From: JBBIPA01 sp037443085
GTDB lineage: Bacteria > Chloroflexota > Dehalococcoidia > GIF9 > UBA5629
Length of the DNA: 16,648 bases
Assembly (NCBI GenBank): GCA_037443085.1
Contig: JBBIPA010000042.1
Coordinates: forward strand, 1 to 16,648
Direction of reading: 5' to 3'
In this document: piece after piece, positions 6,725 to 14,631 of the stretch
Numbering within the stretch: position 1 is the first letter of the stretch
Layout: each line of letters begins with the position of its first letter
Translations under genes and position numbers: made by a program
The notes under the pieces: model-generated
Database searches by the model: none
What the model was told of the DNA's origin: nothing
What the model saw: the letters and a program-made list of their open reading frames with translations, nothing else

Positions 6725-8233
6725 TCACAAACCCACGGCACGGTACTCCTCGGGATTTCTAGTGTGCGTTCCTTTTTCTAACGTTACACGAACAAAGTTT
6801 ATTGCTTCGTCTCTCGTCTTTATCTCACCAACCGCCTGAGACTCATAAACTAAGCGTAGAAGTTTACCAATCAGAGGACCTGAAGTCAAGCCAAAGATAG
6901 TCATTAAAGTATGACCATCAACCAATTTAACGGGCAATCGTTCCTCCTGTTGCCTTTGATGTTCTGCTATCATATAGCTAATCAAGCGGTTATGTTGCCC
7001 CCATTCCTCAAAGTCCCAGCGTGGACCACGGGCAGCCAGATAATCGGCCAGTGCCAGAAACAGAATATCAATGCCAGCATAACCAGTACCTCTGAAGTAG
7101 CGATAAATGGCTCGATTAGTGGGTAACCCTTGACTTGCTATTTGAATAGGTCGCAGATGATGTGCAATTAAACTCTCTACCAGTTTTATTTCCCGACTGG
7201 AAAATCTCAATCTGGCCAATATATCAGCGGCTTTGACTGCTCCCTCTTTCGCATGTCCGATAAATCTAATTCTACCTGTCTGGTCAACAGTTTTCGTTTG
7301 CGGTTTAGCAATATCATGTAACAAGGCTGCAATTTTAAGTGAAACCCGGCGGTTATTGTTACTGGCAACGTCATCGTCAAAATGTCGTTCCAAGTCTATT
7401 GACCACGGCACTACTCTCAACATATCTCTGCTTCCATAACTCCAGACTCTTTCATGAAGCAGAAATTCAACAGTAACTACTGTCTCCAGAGAATGATTAA
7501 AAACATCCCAATAGTGTTCCTTAGGTTGTTTTACACCTCTCAAAAATTCCAGTTCAGGCATCACTACGGTAAGCAGATTTACCTCGTCCAGATAACGCAA
7601 CCAGTCACTACAGCAAGGCAGTGCTAATAGTTTTAGCAGTTCATCTCGTTGCCTTTCACCTGCAATCGACATAATAAGATTTGCTTGTTTCTTCATTAGC
7701 TGCTTTGTTCTTGCATCAATATCAAATTCCAGTTGAGCAGCTAACCGAACCGCTCGCAATAATCGTACTGCATCGTCCTCAAAAATTTTTGAGCTCACTG
7801 CCTTTATGATTTTTTTCTTCAGGTCGTTTATACCATTGAAAGGATCGACCAATGTTGCAGAACCGGAGAGAAAACCACTCAACTCTATCGCCATAGCGTT
7901 GACGGTAAAATCCCGACGAGACAGACCATCTTCAATAGTAGCACCAAAAGCAGAGATGTCCAGATACACCGGCTGCTCCTGGTCAACCATTATTATTCTG
8001 GCTATATGATTAACCTCATCCAGCAGAACATAGCGACCGCCCACACGTTCAGCCACTTTTTTCGCTATCTCTATAGCTTCATTGCTCACAGCAATATCCA
8101 CATCATTCGTCTCCCTATCCAGAAGCAAATCTCGGACAAAACCACCGACAATATATGCTGGGCAGTTCTCCTGCTGAAGAATCGCTGCAAAATTGTTGAG
8201 TAGTTTTGACAGATTGGGTTTTATCCTGAACAT
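6725..8233 (-). CDS. cca: CCA-adding enzyme/poly(A) polymerase family nucleotidyltransferase with HD domain
   Basis: The 502-aa protein has the class II tRNA nucleotidyltransferase head: IVGGFVRDLLLDR (28-40), catalytic DVD (D44, D46), RRDFTVNAMA (106-115) and the RLLRAVRLAAQLEFDID region (about 148-163). An HD phosphohydrolase domain (ALLHDIAK, 303-310, with later HH pairs) and a helical C-terminal region follow. It should add or repair the 3' CCA of tRNAs. A-only addition or poly(A) polymerase activity cannot be excluded from sequence. The tRNA-Gln in this window encodes its own CCA, so repair may be the main role. There is no usable SD before the ATG at 8233. A consensus promoter ends 7 bases before the ATG, so the mRNA appears leaderless. 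It heads the operon with secD and secF and is divergent from proB. Confidence 0.88.
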   Translation of the reverse strand: MFRIKPNLSKLLNNFAAILQQENCPAYIVGGFVRDLLLDRETNDVDIAVSNEAIEIAKKVAERVGGRYVLLDEVNHIARIIMVDQEQPVYLDISAFGATIEDGLSRRDFTVNAMAIELSGFLSGSATLVDPFNGINDLKKKIIKAVSSKIFEDDAVRLLRAVRLAAQLEFDIDARTKQLMKKQANLIMSIAGERQRDELLKLLALPCCSDWLRYLDEVNLLTVVMPELEFLRGVKQPKEHYWDVFNHSLETVVTVEFLLHERVWSYGSRDMLRVVPWSIDLERHFDDDVASNNNRRVSLKIAALLHDIAKPQTKTVDQTGRIRFIGHAKEGAVKAADILARLRFSSREIKLVESLIAHHLRPIQIASQGLPTNRAIYRYFRGTGYAGIDILFLALADYLAARGPRWDFEEWGQHNRLISYMIAEHQRQQEERLPVKLVDGHTLMTIFGLTSGPLIGKLLRLVYESQAVGEIKTRDEAINFVRVTLEKGTHTRNPEEYRAVGL

Positions 8234-8240
8234 CGACTCG

Positions 8241-8269
8241 ATTATATCTGACGGTATATCTGTTGTAAA
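8241..8269 (-). promoter_or_regulatory. consensus promoter giving a leaderless cca-secDF transcript
   Basis: On the minus strand, TTTACA (plus 8264-8269, 5 of 6) and a perfect TATAAT (plus 8241-8246) are separated by exactly 17 bp. Seven bases (CGAGTCG) remain before the ATG at 8233. The expected start is therefore at the A of the ATG or within 1-2 bases of it, leaving essentially no leader and no SD. Confidence 0.65.
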
Positions 8270-8302
8270 GGAATTTCAGCTACTACATCCTCCTCTATTC
8301 TT

Positions 8303-8311
8303 TGCTATAAT
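8303..8311 (+). promoter_or_regulatory. extended -10 promoter of proB, predicted leaderless
   Basis: TGC-TATAAT forms an extended -10 element with a perfect hexamer (8306-8311); the -35 region is poor (ACTACA at 8282-8287, 18-bp spacing). The hexamer ends 8 bases before the proB ATG at 8320, so transcription should start at 8318-8320. No SD is present between the -10 box and the ATG. Confidence 0.6.
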
Positions 8312-8319
8312 GGGTCATC

Positions 8320-9438
8320 ATGCTTTATAAACGGATTGTGGCCAAGTTTGGTACGAATCTACTTACCGGCGGAACTGAACACCTCGACCAGAAGATGATG
8401 GCGAGCCTAATGCAACAAGTCGCTCAACTTTATAACGAGGGGCATGAGATAATCATTGTGTCCTCTGGAGCAGTCGCTGCGGGAAGGCAAAAATTGGGGT
8501 TGAGCAAAGGTAAAAGGCACAAGGATATCCCTTTCAAACAAGTCCTTGCCTCAGTAGGACAAAGCCAGCTCATGCATACCTATGAGCAGATTTTTAGTAA
8601 ACATAACATAACGGTAGCCCAAGCATTGCTCACCAGATCTGACCTAAGTCACCGTGCTGGCTATTTGAATGCCAGAAATACATTGCTGGCGTTAATTGAG
8701 CTTGGCGTAGTTTGTATTGTGAACGAGAACGACGTGGTTGCCACTGATGAAATAGATGGAGCTAGATTCGGCGACAATGACAATCTTTCAGCGATGGTGG
8801 CTACTTTGATAGATGCCGACCTTCTGATTCTGCTCACTGATATAGATGGTTTATATACTGCTAACCCCAAACTTGATCCCAAAGCGAAGTTAATCCCCAG
8901 AGTAGAAAAAATAGACAGCAAAATTCAACGTTTAGCAACTAAGGCGGCCGGAGTTCGTGGTGTCGGTGGTATGGGTACCAAAATTGAAGCTGCTAAACTC
9001 GCCACTTCTTGCGGAATCACCGTGGTTATTGCCAGTGGATTCAAACCTGATAACCTGAGACAAATAGCTCTCGGTAACAAAATAGGCACTCTTTTTACAC
9101 CCATATCAAGCAAGCTAGAAAGTAAAAAACGCTGGATGATTAGTGGGTTGGCTTCCCGGGGCAAATTGATTATCGATAGCGGCGCTGCACTGGCAATTAG
9201 AAAACGTAATAAAAGTCTGCTTCCCGCCGGTGTTATTCAGTTAGAAGGAAAATTTCAGCGAGGTGACGTCGTTGACATCTGCAATGTTGAAGGCAATCAT
9301 ATCGGTTGCGGTATATCTAATTATGGTTCCGCTGATATCGATGCTATTAAAGGCATCCATTCTAAAGCAGTATCCAGTATCCTGGGTTATCAATACGGCA
9401 GTGAGCTAATCCATCGCAACAACATGGTGATAGACTGA
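8320..9438 (+). CDS. proB: glutamate 5-kinase
   Basis: The 372-aa enzyme phosphorylates glutamate with ATP to gamma-glutamyl phosphate, the first committed step of proline synthesis. The amino-acid kinase domain carries KFGTNLLTGG near the N-terminus, SSGAVAAGR (48-56), NENDVV (135-140), FGDNDNLSA (150-158) and GVGGMGTK (204-211). A PUA domain follows (about 271-365; GKLIIDSGAA, then LPAGV). The length matches ProB enzymes with a PUA domain, and the start matches the family N-terminus. The ATG has no SD and lies 8 bases after a perfect -10 hexamer, so translation is probably leaderless. proA follows after 38 bp. Proline feedback inhibition is typical of the family but not readable here. Confidence 0.96.
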   Translation: MLYKRIVAKFGTNLLTGGTEHLDQKMMASLMQQVAQLYNEGHEIIIVSSGAVAAGRQKLGLSKGKRHKDIPFKQVLASVGQSQLMHTYEQIFSKHNITVAQALLTRSDLSHRAGYLNARNTLLALIELGVVCIVNENDVVATDEIDGARFGDNDNLSAMVATLIDADLLILLTDIDGLYTANPKLDPKAKLIPRVEKIDSKIQRLATKAAGVRGVGGMGTKIEAAKLATSCGITVVIASGFKPDNLRQIALGNKIGTLFTPISSKLESKKRWMISGLASRGKLIIDSGAALAIRKRNKSLLPAGVIQLEGKFQRGDVVDICNVEGNHIGCGISNYGSADIDAIKGIHSKAVSSILGYQYGSELIHRNNMVID

Positions 9439-9476
9439 TAAATAGTATGGAACAGTCTGATATTGAGGAGGAAGAA

Positions 9477-10751
9477 ATGCAAGCTGCGATAACTGAATTA
9501 GAGTTAAAGGGTAAACTAGCCAAAGCGGCTTCTAAAAAGCTCGCCTTTTTAACCACGGATACCAAAAACAAAGCTTTACTTGCTATAAGTGAAGCTATCG
9601 TCTCTAAACAGGATGAAATTCTCAAGGCTAATGCCATTGATTATCAGGAATCCCAAACCGCTGGCATGAGCACAGCCATGCTTGACCGTCTTCTGTTATC
9701 AACAAGTCGTTTGCAGGGAATAGCTCATGATGTGAAGACAGTTGCTTCTTTGCCCGACCCGATTGGCGAAGTTATTGAGGAACGAGCACTTCCTAATGGC
9801 CTACATCTTGTTAAAAAGCGAGTGCCCCTCGGTGTGATAGGAGCTATTTATGAGAGCCGTCCTAATGTCACAGTAGATATAGCTGCACTCTGCCTTAAAG
9901 CGGGAAATGCCTGCATTCTCCGCGGCGGCAAAGAGGCATTACATTCGAACCTTGCTTTATCTAAAATAGTACAGGAGGCTGCGCATAAAGAAGGTATCAC
10001 TGAAGGTGCAATTCAGTGTATCGAAGCTACAGACAGGACGCTTGTAGATCATATGCTCAAGATGAAAGATGTTATAGACCTGCTTATACCTCGCGGTGGT
10101 GCTGGCTTAATAAAATTCGTTGCCGAAAATGCTGCTATGCCCGTCGTAACCGGTGGTATAGGCGTTTGCCATACTTATGTGGACAGCAAGGCTGATATCA
10201 GTAAGGCAATAGCCATCGCTTTTAATGCCAAAGTGCAGCGACCCACGGTGTGCAATGCCCTGGACACGCTTCTAGTTCATGCCGATATAGCCCCTAAATA
10301 TCTCTCACTAATCGCTGCTGAATGGAGCAAAGCCGGAGTGGAAATGCACTGCGATGAACGTGCTATGGCTATCCTGAAATCAAACAATTACTTGAAGTTA
10401 ATACCTGCGAAAGCTGAAGATTGGGGTAAGGAATTCCTGGCGCTAATTGGAGCCGTCAAAATTGTCGACTCTCTGGATGAAGCTATTGAGCACATAGACC
10501 ATTACGGCTCCGGGCACTCAGAAGCTATAGTTACCGAGGATAAAGCTGCTGCCAGCCGCTTTCTCAATGAGGTTGATGCCGCTTGTGTCTACGCCAACGC
10601 CAGTACCAGATTTACCGACGGTGGTCAATTTGGTATGGGGGCTGAGATAGGTATCAGTACTCAAAAATTCCATGCCCGTGGCCCAATGGCACTTAGGGAA
10701 ATCACCAGCTACAAGTGGCTTATTCTGGGAAATGGCCAAGTGCGTCCTTAG
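9477..10751 (+). CDS. proA: glutamate-5-semialdehyde dehydrogenase (gamma-glutamyl phosphate reductase)
   Basis: The 424-aa enzyme of the aldehyde dehydrogenase superfamily reduces gamma-glutamyl phosphate with NADPH to glutamate-5-semialdehyde. Visible landmarks are VPLGVIGAIYESRPNVTVD (116-134), the LRGGKEA loop (148-154), LIPRGGAGLI (203-212) and QRPTVCNALDTLLV (254-267). C259 in the last motif is the probable catalytic cysteine, by family analogy. HARGPMAL near the C-terminus is also conserved. The start at 9477 has a near-perfect GAGGAGG (9465-9471) 5 bases upstream; an ATG at 9447 would put that SD inside the coding region. Co-transcribed with proB. The final 4 bp overlap the convergent rph gene. 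No proC is in the window. Confidence 0.96.
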   Translation: MQAAITELELKGKLAKAASKKLAFLTTDTKNKALLAISEAIVSKQDEILKANAIDYQESQTAGMSTAMLDRLLLSTSRLQGIAHDVKTVASLPDPIGEVIEERALPNGLHLVKKRVPLGVIGAIYESRPNVTVDIAALCLKAGNACILRGGKEALHSNLALSKIVQEAAHKEGITEGAIQCIEATDRTLVDHMLKMKDVIDLLIPRGGAGLIKFVAENAAMPVVTGGIGVCHTYVDSKADISKAIAIAFNAKVQRPTVCNALDTLLVHADIAPKYLSLIAAEWSKAGVEMHCDERAMAILKSNNYLKLIPAKAEDWGKEFLALIGAVKIVDSLDEAIEHIDHYGSGHSEAIVTEDKAAASRFLNEVDAACVYANASTRFTDGGQFGMGAEIGISTQKFHARGPMALREITSYKWLILGNGQVRP

Positions 10752-11473
10752 CTTAATTCCGCCAGTGTAGCCTTCTGAATTTTGAATAGCTGTTTTATCC
10801 CCTTCTCTGCCAGAGAGAGCAACAGGTCAATCGTTGTTTTCGAAAACGGTTTCCCTTCGGCAGTTCCCTGAATTTCCACAAATTGACCCATGTCAGTCAT
10901 TACTACATTAAAGTCCACAGATGCAGCAAAGTCTTCCTGATAACAGAGGTCAAGCAATTCCTCCCTGTCCACAACACCAACACTAGTAGCAGCTACCGCA
11001 GCTTTCAGCGGGATTGATGATAGGATTCTTCGCGTTTTTAAGCGGTGCATTGCCTGGTACAAAGCTATATACCCACCGGTAATAGCTGCAGTTCGTGTGC
11101 CACCATCCGCCTGCAATACATCACAATCCACAATGAATGTCCTTTCCCCCAGAGCAGTCATATCAGTGATAGCACGTAAACTGCGACCTATAAGACGCTG
11201 GATTTCCTGACTCCTGCCTGCGGTTTTATCAACAGACCCAGCACGTGGTGTACGGGTATATGTGGAGCGTGGCAACATGGCGTATTCGGCAGTTACCCAT
11301 CCGGTTCCCTCACCCTTGAGAAAAGCAGGCACTCTATCTTCAATAGTTACTGCACAAAGTATCCGCGTATTACCCAGTTCTATTAACGCAGAACCTTCAG
11401 CGAATGTCTGGTAACCCAATGTAATGCGTATTGGTCGCAATTCGTCGCTGGCACGACCATCAATCCTCTTCAT
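10748..11473 (-). CDS. rph: ribonuclease PH
   Basis: The 241-aa phosphorolytic 3'-to-5' exoribonuclease trims tRNA 3' ends and degrades structured RNA. Family signatures are MKRIDGRASDELRPI at the start, GTGWVTAEYAMLPRST (56-71), GRSQEIQRLIGRSLRA (86-101) and DCDVLQADGGTRTAAITGGY (116-135), which contains the catalytic and phosphate-binding residues. Length and motifs indicate a complete enzyme. An excellent AGGAGG (plus 11487-11492) lies 13 bases from the ATG, unusually far; an in-frame ATT 6 bases upstream of the ATG would have ideal spacing. It is convergent with proA, sharing 4 bp at the stop codons, and no terminator separates them. Confidence 0.96.
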   Translation of the reverse strand: MKRIDGRASDELRPIRITLGYQTFAEGSALIELGNTRILCAVTIEDRVPAFLKGEGTGWVTAEYAMLPRSTYTRTPRAGSVDKTAGRSQEIQRLIGRSLRAITDMTALGERTFIVDCDVLQADGGTRTAAITGGYIALYQAMHRLKTRRILSSIPLKAAVAATSVGVVDREELLDLCYQEDFAASVDFNVVMTDMGQFVEIQGTAEGKPFSKTTIDLLLSLAEKGIKQLFKIQKATLAELS

Positions 11474-11503
11474 AAAAATGAATTTGCCTCCTACAAATGG
11501 AAA

Positions 11504-11533
11504 AGTATATCATTGATATATTGGCTAAAACAA
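11504..11533 (-). promoter_or_regulatory. possible promoter of rph
   Basis: On the minus strand TATACT (plus 11504-11509, 5 of 6) is preceded after 18 bp by TTGTTT (plus 11528-11533, 3 of 6). Its position before the SD at 11487-11492 is sensible, but the -35 box is weak. Confidence 0.3.
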
Positions 11534-11588
11534 TGTGATGGGCAACCAACCAGTAAAATTGTTGTGGGTACTTGTTGCTACCTTGAGC

Positions 11589-11617
11589 TTGACAGTCCAA
11601 CTTTGTTTTGGTTTAAT
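11589..11617 (+). promoter_or_regulatory. sigma70-like promoter of the NEW3/ABC operon
   Basis: A perfect TTGACA (11589-11594), a 17-bp spacer and TTTAAT (11612-11617, 5 of 6) give a predicted start near 11624 and a leader of about 63 nt. The leader contains an inverted repeat, CAAATT (11627-11632) and AATTTG (11644-11649), just downstream of the start. This could be an operator or a weak hairpin. Confidence 0.6.
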
Positions 11618-11686
11618 TAGAGTTCGCAAATTCAAACCGAAGTAATTTGACCAGTTTTGAAATTTAGTTACAACGGAGGTTGTGTC

Positions 11687-12613
11687 ATGAGCACCCTGAA
11701 AAGAATTGGCTATGCATTCTATCTTGCCCTGCTGCTGACCATTGTTTTGGGGTCAGTAGCTCAACCCAACGTATTTGCCGCACTAAAAGCACCAGACACT
11801 ACATTTAATCTGCCTCCTGAGCAACAAGCATCCCAGGAACAAATCAAACTTACGACCAAATACCCGGCATTGAGTGCCGCCGCTGGTTCCAACTACGAGT
11901 TTGAAATCGAAATAGTATATACCGGTGGCGATAAGCCACGTGTTTTTGAACTAAGAGCCACCGTGCCCAGTGGTTTTATATCTCAAATCAGCCGCAGCTA
12001 TGGGGGCGGGGCTAATATAGCTGCAATTCAACTTGACCCTGATAAAGCATATCCGGAAACCCTCAAGGTAACTGTAGCACCCTACTTCTGGCTCCAGCCA
12101 TCGCCAGGAGACTATAAGGTTACTTTCGAAGCTGCCTCAGGAACAATTAAGAACAGCATTGAACTTAAAGCAGTGGTAACTGCAAGATACGACCTCAAAC
12201 TTGAGACCCCGGAAGGTTTGCTCAACACCAAGGTTACCGCAGGTAAGGATAACTTCTTTTCTTACAAAGTGAAGAACACCGGCACCGCAGCATTAGACAA
12301 AATAAACTTCAGCCACAGTGTCAGGGGTGGTCCTTCAGGCTGGGGTGTTACGTTTGACCCCAAGAACATTGACTCATTGCCAGTAAACGGCGAACGGGAG
12401 GTTCAGGTCAATATCAAACCTCCGGAAAAGACTATAGCGGGCGATTATGAAATCACCATTAGAACATCAACCGAAGCTAATAATGCTTCTGATAAACTCG
12501 ATATACGTGTCACCGTTCTTACCCCAACTGTGTGGGGATGGGTTGGTATTGCCATTGTGGTCATCGTAGTGATTGGACTCATAGCCATGTTCTGGCGTTT
12601 AGGCAGGCGATAA
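11687..12613 (+). CDS. membrane-anchored NEW3-domain protein of an ABC export operon
   Basis: The 308-aa secreted, membrane-anchored protein has an N-terminal signal sequence (positive start, hydrophobic stretch about 10-23, AxA-like site near FAA). Two beta-rich Ig-like regions follow; the second (about 175-275) resembles the NPCBM-associated NEW3 domain, with KVKNTGTAALDKI and a GDYEITI-type ending. A C-terminal helix (about 280-302) and a short basic tail (WRLGRR) follow, placing the bulk outside the cell. The ATG at 11687 has GGAGG 7 bases upstream; an in-frame ATG at 11657 lacks an SD. The ABC ATPase begins 7 bp after its stop. It may be an accessory or substrate-handling subunit of the exporter. 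Its binding target is unknown. Confidence 0.82.
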   Translation: MSTLKRIGYAFYLALLLTIVLGSVAQPNVFAALKAPDTTFNLPPEQQASQEQIKLTTKYPALSAAAGSNYEFEIEIVYTGGDKPRVFELRATVPSGFISQISRSYGGGANIAAIQLDPDKAYPETLKVTVAPYFWLQPSPGDYKVTFEAASGTIKNSIELKAVVTARYDLKLETPEGLLNTKVTAGKDNFFSYKVKNTGTAALDKINFSHSVRGGPSGWGVTFDPKNIDSLPVNGEREVQVNIKPPEKTIAGDYEITIRTSTEANNASDKLDIRVTVLTPTVWGWVGIAIVVIVVIGLIAMFWRLGRR

Positions 12614-12620
12614 AAACAAT

Positions 12621-13559
12621 ATGAGTCAGCAAACCGTTATCGAAACCAGGGAGCTAACCAAGGCCTATGGTAATCTTGTTGCCGTAGATAAGCTCAATTT
12701 GCGCATTGATGAGGGAGAAATCTTTGGCTTCCTCGGACCCAATGGCGCCGGGAAAACCACAACCATTCTCATGTTGCTGGGACTTACTGAGCCCACCTCC
12801 GGGGATGCACACGTGTGTGGCTATAGTCCCACCCGTGAACCTCTGAAAGTAAAACGGATTGTGGGCTATCTTCCCGAGAAAGTTGGATTTTACGAAGACC
12901 TAACCGCCAGGCAAAATTTAGAATACACTGCCCAACTGAACGGCATATCATGGGAGCAGATACCCAGAAAGATTGACGAATCTCTCCATATGGTTGGGCT
13001 TTCCGATGTGGTCAACAAGGAGGTGGGGAAGTTCTCCCATGGCATGAAGCAGCGCCTGGGAATTGCTGACGTCATGATTAAAGACCCAAAGGTGATCATT
13101 TTTGATGAGCCTACCTCCGGCATCGACCCTAAAGGCACTGACGAAATTCTCAGCCTCATATCCAGCATGGCTAAGAAAAAAATAACAGCTATCATATCAT
13201 CTCATCAACTGCATCATGTTCAGAAAATCTGTACGCAGGTTGGCATAATTGCCAAGGGACGCCTGGTAGTAGAGGGTCCTATTGACCGACTGGGCAGAGA
13301 TACTATTGCTGGCGGCAAATTCCAGATAGAAGTGCAAGCATCACCAATCACCGAAAAGCTACTGGCTGCGCTTCAGAAGATCAATGGCATGTTGAAGATA
13401 GAAAAACAAGAAGATAGCACACTGCTTATCACCTGTGAACAGGACTTGAGATCGCAGATATCCAAGACAATCGTAGATAATGATAGCATGCTCACCGGGA
13501 TGAAAATTGAAGAATACGGTCTGGAAGAAATTTATCTGAAATACTTCCGAGGTTCTTAA
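12621..13559 (+). CDS. ABC transporter ATP-binding protein
   Basis: The 312-aa cytosolic ATPase drives the adjacent ABC-2 permease. The motifs are complete: Walker A GPNGAGKTT (39-47), a Q-loop region YLPE with Glu (E86) in place of Gln, signature FSHGMKQR (138-145), Walker B VIIFDEP with catalytic E163, and the H-loop His H195 (SSHQLHHV). About 80 residues after the ATPase core form the C-terminal extension common in DrrA/NatA/CcmA-type exporter ATPases. It sits 7 bp after the NEW3 gene with no clear SD and 2 bp before the permease, so translation is probably coupled. The exported substrate cannot be named from sequence. Confidence 0.93.
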   Translation: MSQQTVIETRELTKAYGNLVAVDKLNLRIDEGEIFGFLGPNGAGKTTTILMLLGLTEPTSGDAHVCGYSPTREPLKVKRIVGYLPEKVGFYEDLTARQNLEYTAQLNGISWEQIPRKIDESLHMVGLSDVVNKEVGKFSHGMKQRLGIADVMIKDPKVIIFDEPTSGIDPKGTDEILSLISSMAKKKITAIISSHQLHHVQKICTQVGIIAKGRLVVEGPIDRLGRDTIAGGKFQIEVQASPITEKLLAALQKINGMLKIEKQEDSTLLITCEQDLRSQISKTIVDNDSMLTGMKIEEYGLEEIYLKYFRGS

Positions 13560-13561
13560 TT

Positions 13562-14512
13562 ATGTCAGGATTATTAGCCGTTTTTTGGAAAGAACTAGCT
13601 GATAACTTTTCCAGCAGGCGTTTTATCATTCTCTTTCTTCTGATTTATCTGGCTGGCATCGCCACTATTTATGTGGCTGCTCAGAATATCAGAAGTGGTG
13701 TGACCGAGACCACTGAGTTCATCTTCCTCAGACTTTTTATTGTCTCCGGGGAAAACCTACCCTTTTCCTTTCCCTTTTTCCTATCCCTCTTTATACCAAT
13801 TGTGGGCATAGCCCTGGGTTTCGACGCTGTTAACAGTGAAAGAATAAGCGGCAATCTTAGCCGTGTCCTATCGCAGCCGGTATATCGCGACTCTGTAATC
13901 AATGGAAAGTTCTCAGCAGGGCTGTTTACAATAGCAGTATTAGTGGTAAGCATCGTCTTTGTAGTTGGCGGTCTGGGCTTACGCATGATAGGTGTGCCAC
14001 CAGCAGCAGAGGAAGTGCTGAGGCTGTTCGCTTTCATCTTCTTAAGCATAGTTTACGGAGCCTTCTGGATGGCGCTGGCTGTGCTGTTCTCCATACTTTT
14101 TAAACGAACGGCCACTTCAGCCCTGGCCTCCATAGCTTTGTGGATTTTCCTGTTCTTCTTTTTGTCCATGATCGCAAAGTATATCGCTGATGCTATGGTG
14201 CCCATCGACCAGAAATCCAGTATTGAGGCGATAACCAGGAATGACTCTGTCTTTCGCATGATTAGTCGCGTCTCACCGGGCACTCTCTACGGAGAAGCGG
14301 TTCAGGTGTTATTGATGCCGGAGCTGGGCAATCCCAGTTCTACATTGGTACTAATTAGTATTATCACCGGTGGTTTGAGCCTGGGCAGTCTATCCCTAGA
14401 TCAAAGTCTGGTCATCGTCTGGCCTCAGCTAGCCAGCCTGATTGCTTTGACGGCACTATGCTTCGCTGTAGCGTATATCAGGTTTATGCGCGAGGAAATA
14501 CGTTCGACCTGA
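13562..14512 (+). CDS. ABC-2 family transporter permease
   Basis: The 316-aa membrane protein has a cytosolic N-terminal amphipathic stretch (LLAVFWKELADNFSSRR) and six predicted helices near residues 20-40, 70-90, 117-140, 153-180, 187-208 and 289-311. This layout fits the ABC-2 permease family. The FWKEL start, and the region after helix 2 (FDAVNSERISGNLSRVLSQPVYR), are typical of NosY/NatB-like permeases. A large loop (about 210-285) lies before the last helix. It pairs with the ATPase 2 bp upstream to form an exporter. No strong rho-independent terminator follows, only T-rich stretches at 14513-14540. Confidence 0.9.
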   Translation: MSGLLAVFWKELADNFSSRRFIILFLLIYLAGIATIYVAAQNIRSGVTETTEFIFLRLFIVSGENLPFSFPFFLSLFIPIVGIALGFDAVNSERISGNLSRVLSQPVYRDSVINGKFSAGLFTIAVLVVSIVFVVGGLGLRMIGVPPAAEEVLRLFAFIFLSIVYGAFWMALAVLFSILFKRTATSALASIALWIFLFFFLSMIAKYIADAMVPIDQKSSIEAITRNDSVFRMISRVSPGTLYGEAVQVLLMPELGNPSSTLVLISIITGGLSLGSLSLDQSLVIVWPQLASLIALTALCFAVAYIRFMREEIRST

Positions 14513-14554
14513 TTTTTTCTTACCAATTTTTTGCCTTATATCTGTACAACATGT

Positions 14555-14570
14555 TAGCTCGTTCGAGCTA
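14555..14570. repeat. palindrome TAGCTC-GTTC-GAGCTA upstream of a promoter
   Basis: A perfect 6-bp inverted repeat with a 4-base centre ends exactly where the TTGATT -35 box begins (14571). There is no following T-tract, so it does not look like a terminator. Its placement suits a regulator-binding site for the zinc-ribbon/DUF948/YtxH operon. Confidence 0.5.
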
Positions 14571-14599
14571 TTGATTAGGCCATTAAATAAGTTTAGAAT
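14571..14599 (+). promoter_or_regulatory. sigma70-like promoter of the zinc-ribbon/DUF948/YtxH operon
   Basis: TTGATT (14571-14576, 4 of 6) and TAGAAT (14594-14599, 5 of 6) are separated by 17 bp. The start would be near 14606, giving a leader of about 26 nt. Confidence 0.5.
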
Positions 14600-14631
14600 A
14601 GGGGCTATTAAAGACTGCGTAGAGCCTGAGC

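Noticed and set aside
14513..14540. T-rich stretches after the ABC permease as a rho-independent terminator
   Set aside because: TTTTTT runs are present but no stable GC-rich hairpin precedes either of them.
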